A stretch of DNA of 64,000 nt, from NCBI GenBank assembly GCA_009772895.1, contig WOUP01000005.1:124001-188000 (forward strand), given 5' to 3'. The notes under the pieces were generated by a model. It did no database searches. It was given only the letters and a program-made list of their open reading frames with translations, and was not told the DNA's origin. Below, in pieces: positions 9,532 through 17,596 of the stretch (the first letter of the stretch is position 1; every line of letters starts with the position of its first letter). The position numbers and the translations under genes were made by a program. This DNA comes from Puniceicoccaceae bacterium 5H. Its GTDB lineage: Bacteria > Verrucomicrobiota > Verrucomicrobiia > Opitutales > Oceanipulchritudinaceae.

Positions 9532-12500
9532 ATGATTTCGCGCACCGTAGCGTCACTTTCCACCCTTCTCTGCCTGTCACTGACTCCCGCATATAGTGCC
9601 ACGACAGGGATCGACGCTCAACAGCTGACGGCAGATTCCGCCGACCAAGTTTCCTGGACGACCAGCAATCTGGAAACTTGCCAGCCGGATCTGCAAGCAC
9701 TCCAGGGAAACGGCTACGCCCTCAGCTCGCCGGACTTCGGGACAAACTACCTGTCCACGCAGTTCAGCGCGCGGAAGGTGGGCAAGCTGTCCGTCGAAAT
9801 CCGCCTTTCCCGTGCGGTTGACGTGCCCTACCGCGGCACCAGCCCGGGCATGCGGTTGAACTTCGGCGGTGACGACCTGATCGTCGCTTTCTCGCCTGAC
9901 GGCCAACGCATCCAACACGCGGGCGACCTCGGCAACAACTACGGCGGCCCCGGCTTCGTGCCCGGACAATGGTACCGCGTGGAGCTGACCTGGCAGAGCG
10001 ACGGCCTGCAGCTGCAGTATTTCAACGCCAACGGCCAGGCCCTGACCAGCCCGCAGTCCCTGCCTTTCAAGGACGAAGAACAGGCCGCCCGCTGGCTCGG
10101 CACCGGCGAAGTCCGCCTCGGCTCCTTCAATCACCTGGCCTCCTGCGACGGCACCGACAGCACGGTGGACGTGCGCAACTTCAAGCTCGAAGGCCTGCCC
10201 GAAGTGAGCAGCGAAGAGCAAGTCAGCGATATCGCCTACACGCACCCGGATCTCGTGGGCCTCGACGGCATGATCCACGAGTATGCCGACTTTGGCGCCA
10301 AGACCAAGGTGACCTACGACGCCGCGGACGGCGTGATCGGCCTCTACAATCCGCGCTACGCCACCAGCCACTTCGAAATCGAAGCCGACGGGGCCGCCAT
10401 CAAGACTTTCAGCACCGAGTTCCGCCTCTCCCACCCCGTGGCTGCCGGCAGCCGCGTGGATGGCCCGGGCCTGATCGCCCGCTTCGGCTCGCGCTACATC
10501 TGGGTCCGCTTCACCAGCGACGGCCAGCGCATCCAATGGGGCGGCACCGACGGCGCCCACTACGGCGGCCTTCCCTTCCAGCCGGGCGTGTGGTATCGCA
10601 TCACCCTCAATTTCTTCGGTGATCGCATCGAGATCGTCTACCACGACAAGGACGGCAACCAGCTCGCCAGCTTCTCTATGCCCTACAAGCAAGGCAGCGG
10701 CATCGAAGATTGGCGCGGCCCAGGCTTCATCCAGGTCGGCAACTTTAACGACAAGGCCACCGAGTCCGACAGCTTGACGCGCCTGGAAATGCGCAAGATC
10801 GAGCTCGAGAACGGCACCAAGGTCACCTTCGGCACCAGCTGGCTCACCCGCCACGTCTACAGCCGCAACGAAGGCGAGCAGAAGATCAAGTTCCAGTACG
10901 ACAACCTGTCGCTCAGCCGCCGCGCCGGCAAGCTGACGCCGATGCTGGACGGGGTCGCGCTCTCCGAGCCGGTCGACTTCGACCTGCCCGCCCTCTCCTC
11001 GGGCCAACTCGAGCTGCCCTTCGCCCCCAAAGACTTCAAGCCCGGCGAATATGACCTGGAGCTGGTCATGCACATCGACGGCAGCGACGACGAAGTGCTC
11101 AAACTCCCGCTGACCGTGGCCAAGCGCCGCAGCGCCGACGAGCTGCCCTATGAGACCTGGAACCGCTTTGACGTGGAACAGCTCGACCAGACCGCCACCT
11201 GGGGCTTCAACCAAAACAAGATGTGGTCCAGCCTGCTCGGCCTGCCGACCCGTGAACAGCTCGACGCCCACCTGGCCAAGGGCTTCACCCACGGCGGCCA
11301 CCTCGGCTCCACCACCTGGCTTTACGAAGAAAAGCGCCCGACGCTCGGCCAAAACGAGAACGACCGCACGATCGACTACTACGGTAACGAACAGGAGCGC
11401 GTGGACCCGTTCTCCAAGAGCTACCACGAAGTCATCATCAACTACGTGCTCGACGAACTCGGCAGCGTGGCCGATCACCAAGCCTTCACCAACCTGCTCG
11501 TCAACACCGAGAAGAAGGAAGGCCCCATCGCCTTTAACGCCGACGCGCTCGCCAATGCCCGCGAAACCGGCTACCTCGGGTCCAACGAAAACTTCCCCGA
11601 AGGCTTCATCACCCAGGATGTGCCCGAGCTCGACCTGAGCAACGACACGGTGGAACAACCGGTCAACGGCCTGATCTCGGCCGACAACCTGCATTACCGC
11701 ACCTGGCTGTGGTGGAAGCGTCACGGCGGCTACCAACCGATCCACAAGGCCCTCGGCGAGGCGATCGACCGCGAATACCCGGAGGTTGAGATGACCGTCG
11801 AATTCGCCCCCGAAGGCGCCGATTGGCTCGAGTTCTGGTATCGCACCGGCGGCGACGGCGAGAACGACCCGGTCTTCTATAACGGCCACATGGCGGACAT
11901 GCGTTACAGCGCCCGCAAGTTCGGCCACAAGATCTCCGCTCTCTTCCAGTTTGTAGCGGGCGAACAACCGCTCTCGCCCGCCATCTTCCGCGAGTCCTTC
12001 TGGACGGTCTTCTCCAATCGCCCGGACCGCATGGGCCACTGGGGCACCGACCGCGCCCTGAGCGAAAACAACGACGCCGAGCGCGCCGCCGACTTCGCGG
12101 CCCAGACGGCCGAGATGACCCGCCTGCACAACCAGCTTTCCGAACCGCTCTACCCGGCCCTGCGCCACTCCGAGCGCCCCCGCGCCAAGGTCGCCTTCCT
12201 CAAGAGCGAAGCCTCCTGGCTCTACCAGGGCACCAACGCCTCCAACTACATGCACGACTGGCGCAGCGCCGGCGTCCTGAAGTATCGCGAACGCGCCCTG
12301 AGCCTCGCCGGCATCGACTTCGAGCCCGTGCACGACGTGGATGTGCGTGAGGGCACCCTCGAGCGCTACGACTCGGTCTTCGTGCTCGCCACCGATGTGC
12401 TGCCCGACGACGTCTTCGCAGGCCTGAAGGAGTTTGCCCGCAATGGCGGCACCGTCTTCATGGACCAGAAGGCCGCCCAAACCTTCCCCTCCGTGCCCAA

Positions 12501-13224
12501 CACGGTGGTGGTCGATCCGGACTTCTTCATCATCGACAACCAGTCGCGCTGGTGGGACACGCCCTATGACGCCCGCATCATCTCCGACTACTACGAGTGC
12601 GCCCAGGTGCTGCGCGACGCCTACTTCAAGGCCGGCTTCAGCCCCGACGCCTGGGTCGACTCCACCAGCGCAGTCGTGAATGAACTTCGCGGTGGCGACG
12701 CCCGCTACGTCTTTGTGATCAACGACCTCCGCACCGACACCACGGCTCAGGCCGACGGCATCGAGCAGACGACCGACCTGCACCTCAAGGTCGACGGCAA
12801 CGTGAAGGTCTACGACTTGCTCAACCAGCAGGAGCTCTCCTACAAGAAGGGCAAGAACGGCACCATCACGATCGAAAACCTGAAACTGGGCAAGTGCGAC
12901 GGCCGCGCACTGCTCGTGGTGCCGCACAGCCTGGAGCGCCCCCGCATGGCCTCCCCCTACGTCACCCGCCGCGGCGAGCAAAACTACCTCTACCTCGCTG
13001 CCCAAAGCGGCCGCTACATGGTGGAAGGCAGCATCCCGGTGGAAGTGAAAGTCATCAACCCGCAGCAAGAATCGCTCGATGTCTCCGGCTACTACACCAT
13101 GGAAGACGGCGAGCTGATGATCCCCTTTACCGTGCCGGAAAATGAAAAGAACCGGGTGGTGCAAGTGATGGTCCGCTACATCCACTCCGACACCTGGACC
13201 CGACGCGCGCTCTTTTTGTGGTAA
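9532..13224 (+). CDS. Large secreted protein: two lectin-like domains plus glycosidase-like core
   Basis: 1230 residues with a signal peptide (STLLCLSLTPAYSA). Residues about 45-200 and 250-430 are internal duplicates with matching motifs (PDGQRIQHAG / SDGQRIQWGG; PGQWYRVELT / PGVWYRITLN), a LamG/concanavalin-like beta sandwich. A central region (about 540-880) looks like a TIM-barrel glycosidase. After it, a segment with VFVLATDVLPDDVFAGLKEFARNGGTVF resembles the glutamine-amidotransferase-like trimerisation domain of GH42 beta-galactosidases. A beta domain closes the protein. Family assignment is inference from layout; no catalytic residues are named. It is probably exported for polysaccharide breakdown, like the GH9 enzyme 3 kb upstream. 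Confidence 0.65.
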   Translation: MISRTVASLSTLLCLSLTPAYSATTGIDAQQLTADSADQVSWTTSNLETCQPDLQALQGNGYALSSPDFGTNYLSTQFSARKVGKLSVEIRLSRAVDVPYRGTSPGMRLNFGGDDLIVAFSPDGQRIQHAGDLGNNYGGPGFVPGQWYRVELTWQSDGLQLQYFNANGQALTSPQSLPFKDEEQAARWLGTGEVRLGSFNHLASCDGTDSTVDVRNFKLEGLPEVSSEEQVSDIAYTHPDLVGLDGMIHEYADFGAKTKVTYDAADGVIGLYNPRYATSHFEIEADGAAIKTFSTEFRLSHPVAAGSRVDGPGLIARFGSRYIWVRFTSDGQRIQWGGTDGAHYGGLPFQPGVWYRITLNFFGDRIEIVYHDKDGNQLASFSMPYKQGSGIEDWRGPGFIQVGNFNDKATESDSLTRLEMRKIELENGTKVTFGTSWLTRHVYSRNEGEQKIKFQYDNLSLSRRAGKLTPMLDGVALSEPVDFDLPALSSGQLELPFAPKDFKPGEYDLELVMHIDGSDDEVLKLPLTVAKRRSADELPYETWNRFDVEQLDQTATWGFNQNKMWSSLLGLPTREQLDAHLAKGFTHGGHLGSTTWLYEEKRPTLGQNENDRTIDYYGNEQERVDPFSKSYHEVIINYVLDELGSVADHQAFTNLLVNTEKKEGPIAFNADALANARETGYLGSNENFPEGFITQDVPELDLSNDTVEQPVNGLISADNLHYRTWLWWKRHGGYQPIHKALGEAIDREYPEVEMTVEFAPEGADWLEFWYRTGGDGENDPVFYNGHMADMRYSARKFGHKISALFQFVAGEQPLSPAIFRESFWTVFSNRPDRMGHWGTDRALSENNDAERAADFAAQTAEMTRLHNQLSEPLYPALRHSERPRAKVAFLKSEASWLYQGTNASNYMHDWRSAGVLKYRERALSLAGIDFEPVHDVDVREGTLERYDSVFVLATDVLPDDVFAGLKEFARNGGTVFMDQKAAQTFPSVPNTVVVDPDFFIIDNQSRWWDTPYDARIISDYYECAQVLRDAYFKAGFSPDAWVDSTSAVVNELRGGDARYVFVINDLRTDTTAQADGIEQTTDLHLKVDGNVKVYDLLNQQELSYKKGKNGTITIENLKLGKCDGRALLVVPHSLERPRMASPYVTRRGEQNYLYLAAQSGRYMVEGSIPVEVKVINPQQESLDVSGYYTMEDGELMIPFTVPENEKNRVVQVMVRYIHSDTWTRRALFLW

Positions 13225-13253
13225 GAGTAGTCGTAAAAAGCAGCTAAAGTGAG

Positions 13254-13288
13254 ACCCGCCTGATGGAAACGTCCGGCGGGTTCTTCAT
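13254..13288 (+). terminator. Probable terminator between convergent genes
   Basis: ACCCGCC pairs with GGCGGGT around a 14-nt loop, then TCTTCAT. The T run is weak. It sits between the large secreted gene and the convergent kinase gene. Confidence 0.5.
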
Positions 13289-13331
13289 GCCCGGGCTCAG
13301 CGCCGACATGAAGATCGTGGAGCCTACCCCT

Positions 13332-16300
13332 TCAATCCCTGCGCCCCAGCTGGGCGAGCACGCGGATGAGTCGGCGGGCATCGATCGGCTTGGAGAGATG
13401 TTCGTCGCAACCCGCCGCCAGGCACTTTTCCCGTTCACCCTGCATGGCGTGGGCGGTCAACGCCACCACAGGACGTTTGAAGCCCCGCTCCCGTAGCTTT
13501 TGCGTCGCAAGATAGCCGTCCATCACGGGCATCTGCATGTCCATCACCACGATGTCCGGCGCTTGATCTGTCGCCGCGGTCACCGCCTCTTCGCCGTTGG
13601 TCGCCAGGCGCACGGACGCCGCCGCCCGTTGCAACAGGCGGTGCACCAGTTCGCGCGTCTCACGGCGGTCGTCGACCAGCAGCACCTCGATCCCTTTGAG
13701 CGAAGGGCCCGTTTCGTCGCCGACGCCCTCTACCGCTCTCGGCTCCCTGCTCTTGCCAACCAGATCTACCGGTAACGGCACACAAACAGTGAAGACGCTG
13801 CCTTCGCCCGGCTCGCTACGAAGCTGCATTTCTGCCCCGAGCAAGCTGGCCAGGCGACGCGAAATAACCAGGCCAAGGCCGGTCCCACCGTATTTGCGCG
13901 TGACGGATGCGTCACCCTGCGAGAAGGGCTGGAAGAGGCGTTTTTGCTGCTCTTCCGTAATGCCGATGCCGGTATCGACGATCTCGAAGCAAAGCTGGTG
14001 CCGCACCGCGTCCAGCCGCAGCCGCATGACCACTTCACCTTCCTCGGTAAACTTGATCGCGTTGCTCACCAGGTTGACGAGGATCTGCCGCAAGCGTGTC
14101 GGATCGGTATGGAGGTTGAACGGCAGGGTCTCGGGCTCTTCCAGACGCAGGTCGAGCCCCTTTTCAATCGCCGCCGGGTTCATCAAGGTGAGCACGCCCT
14201 CCACAATCTCATGGGGCGAAGTCGTACGCATATGCAGTTCCACCCGGCCGGCCTCGATCCGCGAAAGGTCCAGAATGTCGTTGATGACCTGCACCAGGTG
14301 CTCGCCCTCGGTCTGGATCGTCTGCAGAAACTCCTGCTCTGTCTCCCCCTCGACCATCTGGGTCAACAGTTCGGCATAGCCCAGGATAGCGGTCATGGGG
14401 CTACGGATCTCGTGACTCATGTGGGCCAGAAATTCGCTCTTCGCCCGATTCGCACGGTCCGCTTCCTCCGACTTACGCCGCAAATCTCCCTCCGTCTCCT
14501 TCAACGCGGTAATATCGACGGCGGTGAGGGCAAAGCGTACGGCGTCACCACCACGCTCGGGCAAGCGATTGAGCGTGCACTGCAGCCAGTTTATGCGATC
14601 GAGACGCTTGAGATCGTACTCAAAGGTCAAGGGTTCATCGCGCTCGACGCATTCGTGCAAGATGTCGACCCACCGCTGGCGCACCGCATCCGGCAGACCT
14701 ACTTCGCGGCTGGTCGAGCCGTTGATTTTTTCGATCGAGCAGTTGTGGTAATCCGCGATGTGCTGGTTGACCCGCACGAAGACAAAATCGTCGTCCCGCA
14801 ACTCGAGCACGGCCAGATAGACTTCGTTGCCGTCAAAAAAGCCGTGCAGTGCGTCCTGCGTCTCACGCAGATCCTGAATATCCGTCGCCGTGCCGTACCA
14901 GGTCACCTCACTCGTCTCCTGGTCCAGCTTGGGCAGGGCACGGCTCAAATGCCAGCGGTAGCTACCGTCGCGCATACGGATGCGGTGCTCGTACTGGTAG
15001 ACTGTCCGGCGGCGCAGGGCATTATTCCAGGCGCTGAATGTGGGCTCCGAATCATCAGGGTGCAGCACGGGCGCCCAGGACCATTCGGCCGTCTCGTCGC
15101 GTGTCAGTCCGTCGTATTCCTTGGCGCGAACGTTGTAGTAGTGCACCCGGCCGGAAGCGTCTGCCCCCCAGACCAACTGAGGCATGGCATCTGCCAGCTG
15201 CCGATAACGCTCTTCACTCGTTCGCATCGCCTCCTCCGCCAGCTTGCGCTCCGTCACGTCGATATTGATGCCCACCATCCGGATCGGGCGCTGATCGTCG
15301 TCATACAAGACGAAGAGACGGGCTGCCAGCCAGCGCTCCCCGCCATCGGGCAGCATGACACGCCACTCCGCCTCGGTCTCCCCATGCCGCACGGCCTCCT
15401 CGATCGCCGCCTTGCCCGCCTCTCGATCGTCAGGGTGCAGACAGACCTCCCAATCCTTGAAGGTGCCGGGAAAGGTACCAGGCTCAAAACCGTATAACTG
15501 CTCCAGCTCGGGCGACCATTGATTATCGTCTTCGACGATATCCCAGATAAAGCTGCCGATGCGGGCCAGTTCGTGCGCCATACGCATCATCGCCTCCCGG
15601 CTGCGCAGGGCTTCGAGGCTGCGGATGCGTTCCGTCACATCCACCTCTACGCTCACGCCGCCCACGATGTCACCCGCCGGAGCACGGACCGGGGCCGCGC
15701 AGTTGAGAATGACGCGTTCCTCACCCCCTTTGGCCTCAATCTCGATCAGGTCGTTGATGACGGAGCGCTCTTCGCTCAAGGCCCGCGCCAGCGCCCACTG
15801 GTCGGGATGTACCGGCTGACCGGAGTCGGCGAAACGACCGCGCATGCGCGCGAAATCCACCGCGCCATTACCTTTGAGCAGCGAAACGCCCCAGATTTCC
15901 TCCGCTGCACGGTTGTGGCGTAAAACGCTCATATCATGACTCACCAGCACGGTGGAAACCGGCAAGACGTCGAGCAGAGCGTCCAGGCGTGCCTCCGTCT
16001 CCTGCAGCTCCCGATCTCGCTGGCGCTCGATCGTCTGATCGTGAAACACCCCCAGAATACTGCCGTCTCGCTGCATCCGGGCCCGCAGCAGAATCCACTT
16101 TTCCACGCCCTGTTCACGATAGCAGCAAGTGCGCTCCACCAAAGCCCCCGGATGCTCCTCCCGAGCATAGGCCAGCCAGTGGAGGAAGCCGGGGCGCTCA
16201 TCCTCGGGGCAGTGCTCGACCCACTCCGCCGTCGTCATGGTCGGACGCCCGCCCACCACCGCCATCGCCTGCGCATCAAAAAGCCACTTTTCCTCGTCCG

Positions 16301-16391
16301 GCCGGTAACGAAACACCGGTACCCGGGCCAACGAGAGCAATTCCTTGGCAGAGCCAAAATCAGGGGATGAGAAGTTACGAAGCGGGGACAT
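13332..16391 (-). CDS. Hybrid sensor histidine kinase with about five PAS domains and a receiver
   Basis: 1019 residues with no obvious membrane segment, so probably a cytosolic sensor. About five PAS/PAC modules occupy residues 15-640 (repeated VDVTER / DVTERK / TDIQDL linkers mark their ends). The dimerisation/phosphoacceptor helix has SHEIRSPM (His near 654). The ATPase domain has an N box (LVSNAIKF near 777), DTGIGI near 802 and GGTGLGL. The C-terminal receiver has the phosphoacceptor Asp in VVMDMQMPVMDG near 948. The stimulus is unknown; stacked PAS domains suggest redox, light or small-ligand sensing. It ends the minus-strand run of three kinases, with an 83-bp gap to the next one. Confidence 0.92.
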   Translation of the reverse strand: MSPLRNFSSPDFGSAKELLSLARVPVFRYRPDEEKWLFDAQAMAVVGGRPTMTTAEWVEHCPEDERPGFLHWLAYAREEHPGALVERTCCYREQGVEKWILLRARMQRDGSILGVFHDQTIERQRDRELQETEARLDALLDVLPVSTVLVSHDMSVLRHNRAAEEIWGVSLLKGNGAVDFARMRGRFADSGQPVHPDQWALARALSEERSVINDLIEIEAKGGEERVILNCAAPVRAPAGDIVGGVSVEVDVTERIRSLEALRSREAMMRMAHELARIGSFIWDIVEDDNQWSPELEQLYGFEPGTFPGTFKDWEVCLHPDDREAGKAAIEEAVRHGETEAEWRVMLPDGGERWLAARLFVLYDDDQRPIRMVGINIDVTERKLAEEAMRTSEERYRQLADAMPQLVWGADASGRVHYYNVRAKEYDGLTRDETAEWSWAPVLHPDDSEPTFSAWNNALRRRTVYQYEHRIRMRDGSYRWHLSRALPKLDQETSEVTWYGTATDIQDLRETQDALHGFFDGNEVYLAVLELRDDDFVFVRVNQHIADYHNCSIEKINGSTSREVGLPDAVRQRWVDILHECVERDEPLTFEYDLKRLDRINWLQCTLNRLPERGGDAVRFALTAVDITALKETEGDLRRKSEEADRANRAKSEFLAHMSHEIRSPMTAILGYAELLTQMVEGETEQEFLQTIQTEGEHLVQVINDILDLSRIEAGRVELHMRTTSPHEIVEGVLTLMNPAAIEKGLDLRLEEPETLPFNLHTDPTRLRQILVNLVSNAIKFTEEGEVVMRLRLDAVRHQLCFEIVDTGIGITEEQQKRLFQPFSQGDASVTRKYGGTGLGLVISRRLASLLGAEMQLRSEPGEGSVFTVCVPLPVDLVGKSREPRAVEGVGDETGPSLKGIEVLLVDDRRETRELVHRLLQRAAASVRLATNGEEAVTAATDQAPDIVVMDMQMPVMDGYLATQKLRERGFKRPVVALTAHAMQGEREKCLAAGCDEHLSKPIDARRLIRVLAQLGRRD

Positions 16392-16474
16392 TAAGAATTG
16401 CTAATTATGCCCTACGAATCAGGCCAAATCAAGCCGCGGCCAAACGATATAGGTCTATTTTTTCGTAAATAGGA

Positions 16475-17596
16475 TCACACCTGAGGTGTGTCTTCATCCG
16501 CCTGGGGAAGACAAAGAACAAACGTACTTCCCTTACCTTGAATGGACTCAACCTGAATCTCGCCCCCCATACGCTCCGCGAACTGCTTGCTCAAACGCAG
16601 GCCGAAGCCGCTGCTCGCACGCTCCTGCGTATCCTGCGGCATCACCGATTGGGCGTTTCGCACCTTCTCCAACTGCTCGTGCGTCATGCCGTCTCCTTCA
16701 TCGCGCACGCTCACGCGCAATTGCCCGTCCGCAACGTCGCCCTCGATCCAGATGCGCCCCCCGGGCCGGCTGAACTTCTGCGCATTGTCCAGAAAGTTGC
16801 GCACGATCGTCTGCACCAGGTCGAAGTCGCCCCAGATAGCGAGATCTTCCGGCACCTCGTTAATCAACTTCAGGTCACGTTGCTCCAGCTGCATCGCCAC
16901 AAAGAGGCGCAGCTTCGCCAGCAAATCACCAAAGGTAAAGCGGGTCCACTGCAGATCGGCCTGCTGCATCTGGCGCATCCCCCAGGAGAGCAGGTTGTCC
17001 AAAAAAACGTGAGTGCCTCTCAACTCACCGCGCGCATGCTGACAGACGTCCAGATAGCGGGGGTTCGTCTGGGCATCGTGGGCCAGCACGTCGACAATGC
17101 TGATGCAGCCGCCCAGACGGTTACGTAGATCGTGGGCCAGCACCGAGAAGAAGGTCTGCTGGTTTTCATTCATCTGACGCAGGGAAGCGTTGAGTTGATC
17201 ACGCTCCATCACGCTATGCCGCACCAACAGCTCCTTGTTGACCCGAGCCAATAGCTCACGCCCGATAATAGGCTTGGAGACGTAGTCGTTGGCGCCCATG
17301 TCGAACGAGCGCACGATGTCGTTGAGGCCCGTTTTGGCCGAAAGCATGATGATGGGCAACTCGACTGCCGCATGCATCTCACGCATCCGCCGACAAGTCT
17401 CCCAACCGTCGATCCCGGGCATCATGATGTCGAGCAGTACGAGATCCGGTCGCTCGTCGCGCACCACCTCCAGCGCATCGAAGCCATTGGCCGCGAACAA
17501 GGGCGAATGGCCGTTCTCCACCAGATGGCCAGCGATGACACGCTGATTCTCAAGATTGTCGTCCACAATCAGGACATGGCTGGGGGGCACATTCAT
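16475..17596 (-). CDS. Receiver-histidine kinase (REC-HisKA-HATPase)
   Basis: 373 residues in reverse-hybrid order. The N-terminal receiver has acidic residues DD, the phosphoacceptor Asp in DLVLLDIMMPGIDG near 56 and Lys in SKPI. A helical dimerisation segment has VLAHDLRNRLG (His near 153), which differs from the SHE-type H box. The ATPase domain has N box NFLDNAQKF near 266, DEGDGM and GFGLRLS. Its start ATG overlaps the stop of the upstream kinase gene by 4 bp (ATGA), so the two are co-translated and the receiver here is a likely target of that kinase. Confidence 0.92.
   Translation of the reverse strand: MNVPPSHVLIVDDNLENQRVIAGHLVENGHSPLFAANGFDALEVVRDERPDLVLLDIMMPGIDGWETCRRMREMHAAVELPIIMLSAKTGLNDIVRSFDMGANDYVSKPIIGRELLARVNKELLVRHSVMERDQLNASLRQMNENQQTFFSVLAHDLRNRLGGCISIVDVLAHDAQTNPRYLDVCQHARGELRGTHVFLDNLLSWGMRQMQQADLQWTRFTFGDLLAKLRLFVAMQLEQRDLKLINEVPEDLAIWGDFDLVQTIVRNFLDNAQKFSRPGGRIWIEGDVADGQLRVSVRDEGDGMTHEQLEKVRNAQSVMPQDTQERASSGFGLRLSKQFAERMGGEIQVESIQGKGSTFVLCLPQADEDTPQV

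Noticed and set aside
9577-13185. A 1202-residue open frame antisense to the large secreted protein
   Set aside because: It is a GC-bias shadow: composition is Val/Gly/His/Ala-rich without domains, while the plus-strand frame has a signal peptide and repeated domains.
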